Numbered from the stretch's first letter, positions 1 to 5,086 are shown. The stretch is 8,169 bases of DNA from Patescibacteria group bacterium (GCA_943356515.1 CALRFM010000043.1:1-8169); one strand, 5' to 3'. Notes: a model not told the origin generated them from the sequence alone. Translations and numbers: made by a program.

Positions 1-550
1 GAATAAGTGTTCGATAAGGTAACGACGATAGGGTTGAAATATCTGCAATAACGGCTATTGGCTGACTAAAAGTTCCCACGTAATTTTTCTTATTTCCCAG
101 ATTCACTCCTGTTTTACCGCCGACACTTGCATCCACCATGCCCTCCAATGTAGTAGATATGTTGATGAATGGAAGACCACGTAAAAAGGTACTTGCTGCA
201 AATCCCCCAAGGTCTGTGACTACCCCGCCACCCAGATTTATGACAACAGATTTTCGATCGAGATTCTTCTCTGCCATATTGAGATATATCTTTTCGACTG
301 TTGAGAGTTGTTTTGATTTCTCTCCTGCATCAAAAATATATAAATGGATCTTGTCATTTGAAAATGATTCTTTCAATGCCTTGATGACTGGTTCCAAATA
401 ATGCGACGCTACGGTTGAATCGGTAATGACATATACCTGCGAATATAAATCAAGAGATACAAGATTGCCCAATGTTGCAATCAACTGCTCACCGATAATA
501 ACGGAGTATTTTTTTGAAACGTGCTGTATGGCTACATGAATTGTTTTCAT
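1..550 (-). CDS. aroB: 3-dehydroquinate synthase, N-terminal part (cut by window edge)
   Basis: This is the first 183 codons of AroB, which converts DAHP to 3-dehydroquinate using NAD+ and a divalent metal (second step of the shikimate pathway, cytosolic). The gene runs off the window at position 1, so only the nucleotide-binding half is seen. Diagnostic stretches are AGEKSK (75-80), the glycine-rich LGGGVVTDLGGF (106-117), FLRGLPFINISTT (122-134) and VDASVGGKTGVN (139-150), followed by KKNYVGTFSQP (154-164). The 'GGGVVTDLGGFAAS' form resembles Bacteroidetes-type AroB more than the common 'GGGVVGDLAGF', by recollection only. The ATG at 550 lies one base after the TAA of pheA (TAA-T-ATG), so it is the fifth structural gene of the aromatic operon and probably translated by coupling; no good ribosome site is visible. 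The family is about 350 aa, so roughly half is missing. The metal-ligand histidines lie in the unseen half. Confidence 0.95.
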   Translation of the reverse strand, partial: MKTIHVAIQHVSKKYSVIIGEQLIATLGNLVSLDLYSQVYVITDSTVASHYLEPVIKALKESFSNDKIHLYIFDAGEKSKQLSTVEKIYLNMAEKNLDRKSVVINLGGGVVTDLGGFAASTFLRGLPFINISTTLEGMVDASVGGKTGVNLGNKKNYVGTFSQPIAVIADISTLSSLPYRTLI

Positions 551-551
551 A

Positions 552-1370
552 TTATTCAGTATATAACGTGCCTTTTTGATATGCCCCAATTGCCCGGTGC
601 GTTAATGTACTCTGCGCAATTGCACTATCGATATTATCGAGCGATCCTTCTGGAATTTCTACATCAACCCAAAATTCGTATTCCCAGTCAGATCCTGGTA
701 CCGGTCGAGATTCAATTTTGGTCATATTCCCTTTTGAGTTTGCTATTGCTTGGAGTGCTCGCACCAAACTCCCCGGCTCGTGTTTGACAAGAAATGCATA
801 GGTTACCTTATTTATTGGTTGCAGTAACGATTCAGGATTTCGAGAAATAATAACCCACCGCGTCATGTTGTTTTCAGTATTTCCTATGTGCTGCGCAACT
901 ACTTCCATACCCTTTTCTTCAATAGATTTTTTTCCTCCAATTGCAGCTTTTGAAATATCATTCAGTGCAAGAACCTCTTCAATAGCAGATGCGGTACTTG
1001 ATTCCTTGTGCGCTTTAAGCTTATTTTCTTTTATGAATATAGAGCATTGAGCAAGCGCCTGTGTATGAGAATACACATCGGTAATATCGGTAAACGACGC
1101 GCCTTTTATACCACCCAAATGAAGTTCAATATTCATTGAAACTTCCCCGATAATATGCACATCAGAATGAAAGATAGAATCTACACTTTCGTGCACCGAA
1201 CTACTGGTGGAATTTTCTATACCAAGAATTCCCATCCCGTCTTCTTCTACGTTTGTAACCACATCGATAAATTCATGTACCGGAACTAGTACATGCTCGC
1301 CCGCAGTGAATATTTTTTTAGCAACGATTTCACTGTATGAACCAGAAGGGCCGAGATAATAAATATTCAT
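552..1370 (-). CDS. pheA: Prephenate dehydratase with C-terminal ACT domain
   Basis: This 272-aa monofunctional dehydratase converts prephenate to phenylpyruvate, the committed step to phenylalanine. The catalytic part spans about 1-180, with GPSGSYSE (7-14), GIENS (50-54), SHTQALAQC (101-109), SSTASA (124-129) and NNMTRW (167-172). The last is the active-site TRF motif, with the catalytic Thr at 170 and Trp replacing Phe at 172. The ACT domain (about 188-272) has PGSLVRAL (199-206, the 'GALV' region) and IESRP (219-223), the pair that binds phenylalanine in this family, so Phe feedback inhibition is expected. There is no fused chorismate mutase, unlike the E. coli P-protein; that enzyme is a separate gene upstream. 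The ATG shares the ATGA overlap with the tyrA stop codon, which implies translational coupling. Its TAA is one base before aroB. Confidence 0.96.
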   Translation of the reverse strand: MNIYYLGPSGSYSEIVAKKIFTAGEHVLVPVHEFIDVVTNVEEDGMGILGIENSTSSSVHESVDSIFHSDVHIIGEVSMNIELHLGGIKGASFTDITDVYSHTQALAQCSIFIKENKLKAHKESSTASAIEEVLALNDISKAAIGGKKSIEEKGMEVVAQHIGNTENNMTRWVIISRNPESLLQPINKVTYAFLVKHEPGSLVRALQAIANSKGNMTKIESRPVPGSDWEYEFWVDVEIPEGSLDNIDSAIAQSTLTHRAIGAYQKGTLYTE

Positions 1371-2107
1371 GATGTTAAATGATTTTTAATTGATACATAT
1401 GACGTGTCAAATTTCTTGAGTTCCTTTTTTGCATACGGATTGTAGGTATACATGTCTTCAAATAATTCCATTGAATCACTGTTGAGAAGATCCATCATAT
1501 CAAACATGCGTGAACCAGATTGCGTATCTATTTCACTTCGTGAAATATCGAGCTGATGTAATACGCCTCCAAGAAGATGTGACAAAAACTGAAATTGTGC
1601 TGCTTTTTTATCATGCTCTTCTGGTGACATTTCAATAACATGCAAATGGGAAGCAAATGCATCTCGGATAAATTGATAGGTGCTTTGATCAATTCGTTCT
1701 GGATGCATAACCAGCGGAAGTTGAGACATGTCTTTTTGTACATTTATATATGATGATAATCCAAACATCGGGTGTGATGAAATGATAGGTGTATGTTCTG
1801 GCAAAAATTCTCGCATCCAGGCAGCAGGCATACTCTTTACCGAACACACATCCATAACAATAGAGTTGGGTCCGATGTACTGAGCAATCTTTTTTAATAC
1901 TTCAGGCATGGTTCGTATAGGTACGGCGGGAATAATTAAGTCACATTGTGCTATTTGTTCGATGGATGATAGACGCGCATCCTTCAAGCTTTTTGATGCT
2001 ATGAGGATTTTGGCGTTAGGAAAAATATTGGGGAGGATATGATCGGCGTAAAAAGATCCAAACCTTCCATACCCTATGACGCCGATGGTGACGATGATAT
2101 TATTCAT
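1367..2107 (-). CDS. tyrA: Prephenate/arogenate dehydrogenase (TyrA family)
   Basis: The start chosen is the ATG at 2107, giving 246 aa. The frame stays open to an ATG at 2200, but that would overlap chorismate mutase by about 100 bases and add 31 residues ahead of the Rossmann strand. With the chosen start the ATG overlaps the chorismate mutase stop (ATGAATAA). Residues 4-17 (IIVTIGVIGYGRFG) form the dinucleotide-binding GxGxxG. VMDVCSVKS (84-92) and SSHPMFG (110-116) are TyrA signatures, the latter with the catalytic His. The C-terminal helical part (EMSPEEHDKKAAQF, 159-172; MYTYNPYAKKEL, 219-230) recalls plant arogenate dehydrogenases. It should oxidise prephenate or arogenate for tyrosine synthesis, releasing CO2; which substrate and whether NAD+ or NADP+ cannot be decided here. 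There is no ACT domain. The gene ends in an ATGA overlap with pheA. Confidence 0.93.
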   Translation of the reverse strand: MNNIIVTIGVIGYGRFGSFYADHILPNIFPNAKILIASKSLKDARLSSIEQIAQCDLIIPAVPIRTMPEVLKKIAQYIGPNSIVMDVCSVKSMPAAWMREFLPEHTPIISSHPMFGLSSYINVQKDMSQLPLVMHPERIDQSTYQFIRDAFASHLHVIEMSPEEHDKKAAQFQFLSHLLGGVLHQLDISRSEIDTQSGSRMFDMMDLLNSDSMELFEDMYTYNPYAKKELKKFDTSYVSIKNHLTS

Positions 2108-2366
2108 CTGATTTTTCAATTTCCAATGCATGATTGTGAATTTCGTGCCATATTGTTTCGATAAATTTTGCAGAAACTCCACGTTCCCTTGCGTACGCAA
2201 CCCTATCTATAAGTATCTGACGAAAACGATCAGTATCAAGAGGATCTCTCCTTTCAATTTTTTTGAGAGCTCCGATATCTTTGACGTATTCAAACCGTTT
2301 GGTTATAAGATCAATGATGGCGTGATCAACTTCGTCAATTTGTTTCCGTAATTCTGTAATATTCAT
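2100..2366 (-). CDS. aroQ: Chorismate mutase, AroQ class, monofunctional
   Basis: This 88-aa all-helical enzyme rearranges chorismate to prephenate, the branch point feeding TyrA and PheA. It opens with ELRKQIDEVDHAIIDLITKRF (residues 5-25), typical of AroQ helix 1. Aligned by eye with the E. coli mutase domain, the ligand residues R11, R28, K39, D48 and R51 correspond to R7, R24, K35, D44 and R47. E52 is replaced by Phe48, and Q88 by Glu84 as in the yeast-type enzyme. The start is the ATG at 2366. The in-frame ATG at 2393 lies inside the REP-like palindrome (its terminal ATGACA) and adds nine residues not expected in the family. An isochorismate pyruvate lyase (PchB-like) role is an alternative because the sequence (FEYVKDIGALK) leans that way, but the tyrA/pheA neighbours favour a mutase. 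No SD sequence is seen. The TAA overlaps the tyrA ATG. Confidence 0.92.
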   Translation of the reverse strand: MNITELRKQIDEVDHAIIDLITKRFEYVKDIGALKKIERRDPLDTDRFRQILIDRVAYARERGVSAKFIETIWHEIHNHALEIEKSDE

Positions 2367-2387
2367 AATGAAATATATTTTTAATAT

Positions 2388-2451
2388 TGTCATGCTGAAT
2401 TTATTTCAGCATCTTTATAATGATAGATCCTGAAACAAGTTCAGGATGACA
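2388..2451. repeat. REP-like double palindrome between DAHP synthase and chorismate mutase
   Basis: Two perfect 8-bp stems lie side by side: ATGCTGAA-TTTAT-TTCAGCAT (2392-2412) and ATCCTGAA-ACAAG-TTCAGGAT (2427-2447), joined by a 14-base spacer. The pair is bounded by TGTCAT (2388-2393) and ATGACA (2446-2451) as an outer inverted repeat. The two stems are near copies differing at one base pair. Sequences of the 'TGTCATCCTGAAC...TTCAGGATCT' kind are, by recollection, dispersed repeats in many bacteria, so this is probably a REP/MITE-type insertion. No U-tract follows on the coding strand, so it is not an intrinsic terminator. It could stabilise the upstream mRNA end or tune expression of the distal genes. 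Confidence 0.75.
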
Positions 2452-2464
2452 AAAGAGTACTGAG

Positions 2465-3400
2465 CTACTGAGTCCCTGAGTCTCTGGGCTCCTGTAAAAT
2501 TCTAAACATACTGAGTTGTTTAACCATACTCTCAAGCTCTTTAACAGTAATGTGTTGTTCGGTGTCTGTAGTAGATGTTCCTACTTCAACGAGCACTCCA
2601 TCGTACAGATATTCATTGTTACTCGATTTCATCTTCATGGCTTCCACCGTAGCATCCACTATATGTGATTGCAACTTTGGACCATACGAATGACTTGGGT
2701 CAAAATAAAGTTTTGCCCCAGATGCTTGCTTCACTCGTTTAGCAACGTTGTGAACTACGATATTACGAAAGTTTCCTTTTCCTGGCACATCGACACCGCG
2801 ATGGATAAGAATGATATCGTGTTCAATTATGCCCACAAAGTCAACTAACCCAGCCCATGTTTTTTCCATGGTTGTTTTTCCCTGATACACCTCGCTATTT
2901 GCTAGTTCTAAATGATCTCCCAGCCATTTGCCATTTTTTATTCCTACGTGCCAACCATTTCGGCGAGCAAAATCTGCTGTTTGACTTACATGCCAACCAA
3001 GCTGATTGACTGATGGATTCCACGGCAAAAATGCACCTTTGCCTAATATTCCTTCAAAAGAGGGAAGTTGCACGAGCGGATTCATCACCTCTGTTGCTAT
3101 AAGCAAATGTGTTTTTTGATAAATTTCCTGTGCAATATAGGCACTGGGCGCAGTAATGAGATCTCGGATACCTCCCCCCTGCATGATAATATCACTATTT
3201 TTTTGGTACGCTTCAAAGTCCATACCCATACCAGCACCAGTTGAGTCAAGCCCCGTGCGAGATTTAAGACCCACTATTCGTGTTCCTGCAATAGCTCGAG
3301 CGCCTTTTGTCTCAATATCTGCTATTTGATGAATTTCGTGAATATTTTGTTCGTCTACTGAACATGGCCCTGCGATTATGGTGATTGTTGAATTTTTCAT
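2465..3400 (-). CDS. aroF: 3-deoxy-7-phosphoheptulonate (DAHP) synthase, divergent class I
   Basis: This 311-aa TIM-barrel aldolase is predicted to condense phosphoenolpyruvate with erythrose-4-phosphate, the entry step of the shikimate pathway. Visible signatures are AGPCSVD (10-16, metal-ligand Cys13), LKSRTG (45-50, the counterpart of KPRT), ATEVMN (102-107), GIKNGKW (153-159), LIHRGV (198-203), FDPSHS (233-238, ligand His237), LVEV (270-273, Glu272) and TDTEQH (278-283, Asp279). Regions between these motifs match neither the AroG-type nor the AroA(B. subtilis)-type closely. KDO-8-phosphate synthase shares the fold, but the chorismate mutase/tyrA/pheA/aroB context and the aromatic leader favour DAHP synthase. 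There is no ACT or mutase domain, so control appears to be transcriptional. The last eight residues (EPRDSGTQ) are encoded by a CTCAG-rich stretch and look like an add-on. The ATG lies 10 bases after the attenuator U-tract; no SD is evident. The symbol aroF is used generically for this role. Confidence 0.86.
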   Translation of the reverse strand: MKNSTITIIAGPCSVDEQNIHEIHQIADIETKGARAIAGTRIVGLKSRTGLDSTGAGMGMDFEAYQKNSDIIMQGGGIRDLITAPSAYIAQEIYQKTHLLIATEVMNPLVQLPSFEGILGKGAFLPWNPSVNQLGWHVSQTADFARRNGWHVGIKNGKWLGDHLELANSEVYQGKTTMEKTWAGLVDFVGIIEHDIILIHRGVDVPGKGNFRNIVVHNVAKRVKQASGAKLYFDPSHSYGPKLQSHIVDATVEAMKMKSSNNEYLYDGVLVEVGTSTTDTEQHITVKELESMVKQLSMFRILQEPRDSGTQ

Positions 3401-3410
3401 TGTAAGTATT

Positions 3411-3434
3411 AAAAAACCCGCCGATGGGGCGGGT
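3411..3434 (-). terminator. Intrinsic terminator of the attenuator (3:4 hairpin)
   Basis: On the minus strand ACCCGCC (3434-3428), loop CCATC and GGCGGGT (3422-3416) form a perfect 7-bp, mostly G/C stem. The final paired T begins a run of six T (3416-3411). This is a strong Rho-independent terminator for leftward transcription, placed 10 bases before the DAHP synthase start codon. That position makes it an obstacle to expressing the operon unless the stem is prevented from forming. There is no T-run on the plus-strand side, so it works in one direction only. Confidence 0.93.
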
Positions 3435-3480
3435 GGGATGTATCTGAGGTGTCTTATTTAGACATTGTTTCCCACGCCGC
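3429..3480 (-). promoter_or_regulatory. Antiterminator (2:3) pairing of the attenuator
   Basis: Segment 2 in the leader RNA (GCGG-C-GUGGG, 3480-3471) is complementary to segment 3 (CCCACCCGC, 3437-3429): 9 bp with one bulged C at 3476. Segment 3 contains six of the seven bases of the terminator's 5' arm, so this pairing and the 3:4 terminator exclude each other. The intervening loop carries its own hairpin, UGUCU-AAAUA-AGACA (3464-3450), which overlaps the leader stop codon and would bring segments 2 and 3 together. Pairings were read by eye; folding energies were not computed. Confidence 0.82.
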
Positions 3481-3538
3481 TTAATGCGGTAAAGAAAAAA
3501 TTAAAATAAAACCAACTGTGGGTTATTTCAGATCTCAT
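3458..3538 (-). CDS. Aromatic-rich leader peptide controlling the aro operon by attenuation
   Basis: A 26-codon ORF (ATG 3538, TAA 3460-3458) begins 'MRSEITHS', continues with WFYFNFFF at residues 9-16 (codons 3514-3491) and ends 'TALSGVGNNV'. Seven of eight consecutive codons specify aromatic residues: one Trp, one Tyr and five Phe (four TTT, one TTC). The layout matches the leader peptides of enterobacterial pheA and pheST attenuators: promoter just upstream, terminator just downstream, and aromatic biosynthesis genes following. A ribosome at the stop codon would cover segment 2 (ends 11 bases before the stop) and favour termination. A ribosome stalled in the Phe run would disrupt segment 1 and favour readthrough. 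The peptide itself has no expected function. Caution: the strand is T-rich here, which favours TTT codons by chance. An in-frame ATG at 3565 would extend the ORF by nine codons but lies inside the promoter. Confidence 0.85.
   Translation of the reverse strand: MRSEITHSWFYFNFFFTALSGVGNNV
3471..3522 (-). promoter_or_regulatory. Preemptor (1:2) pairing of the attenuator
   Basis: Two short elements of the leader coding region pair with segment 2. CCCAC (3522-3518, just before the Trp codon) pairs with GUGGG (3475-3471). CCGC (3489-3486, just after the last Phe codon) pairs with GCGG (3480-3477) across a 5-base AUUAA loop. The aromatic codons lie in the internal loop between the two stems. Forming 1:2 hides segment 2 and lets the terminator form. 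A ribosome stalled on the Phe codons would break it. Segments 1 and 3 carry the same two motifs, as expected for competing strands. Confidence 0.75.
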
Positions 3539-3544
3539 AAATCC

Positions 3545-3572
3545 ATTGTAACAAAGGAATTCCATATGTCAA
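3545..3572 (-). promoter_or_regulatory. Promoter of the aromatic operon
   Basis: The minus strand carries TTGACA (3572-3567, perfect -35), a 16-bp spacer and TACAAT (3550-3545, five of six for -10). A TG one base ahead of the -10 gives an extended -10 (TGTTACAAT). Initiation is expected about 7 bases after the -10, at or near A3538, which is also the first base of the leader ATG. The -35 starts only 9 bases after the stop codon of the preceding surface-protein gene. This is the best promoter seen in the window. Confidence 0.87.
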
Positions 3573-3580
3573 ACGGGTTG

Positions 3581-4903
3581 TTACAACAACAGGAGTGTTC
3601 CTACGGCAAAAACAGCAAGTCCTAAACCAGCAGTTATAAACGGCAACATATTGACGCCGCTTACTGGTGGAGCCGGCGTTAGCGTCGGAGTGAGTGCATT
3701 TGCAGATGTTGGGATGGGTGATGGAGTAAAAGTTATGATAGTTGGATTAACGGTGACCGATATGGTAGGTGTCAGAGTTCCAGATGGCGTGGCTTCTGTT
3801 GAATCTCCCAATACCTGCTCGCCACTTTTTATAATGGTAAAATTTCTAGTTAAGGTGATAGGTTTATTATTGGTGTCGATGGTTATGGCGGTTAATGTGT
3901 ATCTACCGGGGGCAATAGAACCATCTGTCGTTATGCTCCATTTTCCATCTTCAGACACAACTACGCGTTTCAAAAAGGGTCGGCCGGTATTTATACTTAC
4001 CAATACTTCTGCTTTGGGAATACCATACCCTTTTATGAGTGGAGCAGTGCCTGGTATTACTGCGTTTGGTAATGGATAACGAATAGATACTTCGCGAGAC
4101 GTTTGTGAAGAAGATTCCACTTTGTCGTGTGCTGCCAATACACTTTGGTCGTCAATAAATGAGTAATTATTCCCGATCTGTATAGCTTCCGGTAACGGCC
4201 TACTCCTATCTACTGTCGTTCTTACCATTGATGTTTTAGCATCATTAAATAACTGGATCGATATAATTGATTGGTCGTTTAGTGAAATGGCATTCAACGT
4301 AGTTTCCTGCACAACATATTGAAGAGGTATGAGCCATTCCCCAGTATGTGTGGTAAGGGTGATAATCGGATATGCATTATTTACTATGAGCATGGCAAAT
4401 ACATCCTGTGCAGGTTGGCCATTTGTCTCTATTGCCATACCGTATATGGGTGACAATGTGGAACTAGAGTTACTATCCTTTAATGTACTCGCTTCAAACG
4501 CCTCACCGTCTGGTGCGCTTATAAGAGCACTATCACTGACAATGCGGTAGTAATAGGTGGTATTGGGATCCAAATTTCGCATGAGTGCGAAGTGGTACCT
4601 TCGTTTGGAGGTATCTTGTTGTATGTCGCGCTCATCTCGTGCGATATTTTTTAACGAATTTGGTGTTTTTCCATAGACAATCCACCCCGTATCTTTGGTG
4701 TCTACCTCCCAAAATACTCCTACTTGGGTTGGTGACACATTTGCTACTTGGTGTTCTAACAGTTCACTCTTAGAAGCTCTGGTAGGAGTTGAGTCTTTTG
4801 ATGCAATAAAGAAAAATCCCGCTGCAGCCATTATGGTTACTGCAACAAGTATTAGTATTTTTGGTGTATGTGAATGCTGGCGTAAGTATAAATCGGTATA
4901 CAT
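3581..4903 (-). CDS. Envelope-anchored FnIII/Ig-like surface protein
   Basis: This 440-aa protein has an N-terminal membrane segment (about 14-34). A fibronectin-III-like domain follows (about 45-140, with FWEVDTKDTGWIVYG and LDPNTTYYYRIVSD, typical of FnIII or purple-acid-phosphatase N-domains). Next is a beta-rich middle (about 150-235) resembling a carboxypeptidase-regulatory-like fold, then an Ig-like domain (about 275-358, with VIPGTAPLIKGYG and SEDGKWSITTDG). A Thr/Pro/Ser-rich linker (about 362-415) leads to a C-terminal hydrophobic segment (419-440). It is therefore likely displayed on the cell surface and tethered at both ends. The exact function is unknown; adhesion or pilus-associated scaffolding is an inference from the adjoining PilN/PilO genes. 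Its ATG directly follows the TAA of the 60-aa gene (TAAATG), with a GAGGA at 4916-4912 as a plausible ribosome site. The 'GEQVLGD' linker is a style I associate with Microgenomates surface proteins. Confidence 0.85.
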   Translation of the reverse strand: MYTDLYLRQHSHTPKILILVAVTIMAAAGFFFIASKDSTPTRASKSELLEHQVANVSPTQVGVFWEVDTKDTGWIVYGKTPNSLKNIARDERDIQQDTSKRRYHFALMRNLDPNTTYYYRIVSDSALISAPDGEAFEASTLKDSNSSSTLSPIYGMAIETNGQPAQDVFAMLIVNNAYPIITLTTHTGEWLIPLQYVVQETTLNAISLNDQSIISIQLFNDAKTSMVRTTVDRSRPLPEAIQIGNNYSFIDDQSVLAAHDKVESSSQTSREVSIRYPLPNAVIPGTAPLIKGYGIPKAEVLVSINTGRPFLKRVVVSEDGKWSITTDGSIAPGRYTLTAITIDTNNKPITLTRNFTIIKSGEQVLGDSTEATPSGTLTPTISVTVNPTIITFTPSPIPTSANALTPTLTPAPPVSGVNMLPFITAGLGLAVFAVGTLLLL

Positions 4904-5086
4904 TTATGGGGTCCTCTTCTCAAGAATATCTAATAAGCTCGTATCTATAGTATAGTTTAAAGTTACTGCTTCCACATCGGTATCGGTGGGCGTTGCCTGC
5001 GCTATACCATTGAGCTCTATTATGACCCACGCAATAATGGTAAGAAATACCGTAACCACAATAGTAAGAAGATCTTTTTGGTTCAT
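4904..5086 (-). CDS. Small single-TM protein in pilus gene cluster
   Basis: This 60-aa protein has a short cytosolic N-terminus (MNQKD), one transmembrane helix (about 6-23) and an acidic, Thr-rich outside tail. I do not recognise a family. Its ATG forms an ATGA overlap with the pilO-like stop, and its TAA abuts the ATG of the surface-protein gene, so it is clearly within the operon and probably real despite its size. By position it may be a minor membrane partner of the PilN/PilO platform or of the surface protein; that is inference only. Confidence 0.75.
   Translation of the reverse strand: MNQKDLLTIVVTVFLTIIAWVIIELNGIAQATPTDTDVEAVTLNYTIDTSLLDILEKRTP

Noticed and set aside
2108..2200. Longer TyrA start at 2200 (31 extra residues)
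   Set aside because: It would lie almost wholly inside the chorismate mutase gene in another frame. The ATG at 2107 begins right before the Rossmann strand and overlaps the upstream stop like the other junctions.
2367..2393. Chorismate mutase start at 2393
   Set aside because: This ATG belongs to the terminal ATGACA of the REP-like palindrome. The AroQ domain begins at the next in-frame ATG.
2367..2464. Internal promoter for chorismate mutase (TATAAA near 2416)
   Set aside because: No -35 at a workable distance; the A/T-rich bases are the spacer of the REP-like element.
3491..3525. T-rich tract in the leader as an intrinsic terminator of the pilus unit
   Set aside because: The preceding bases give only a 4-bp AACC/GGTT stem, too weak, and the T tract is interrupted. 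The coding explanation fits better.
3401..3540. T-box or other riboswitch controlling the aro operon
   Set aside because: No T-box sequence or specifier architecture was seen, and the region is fully explained by a short ORF plus competing hairpins.
3651..4079. Plus-strand 142-codon open frame
   Set aside because: It is antisense to the surface-protein gene and arises from its Thr/Pro-rich linker codons. There is no domain or start signal.
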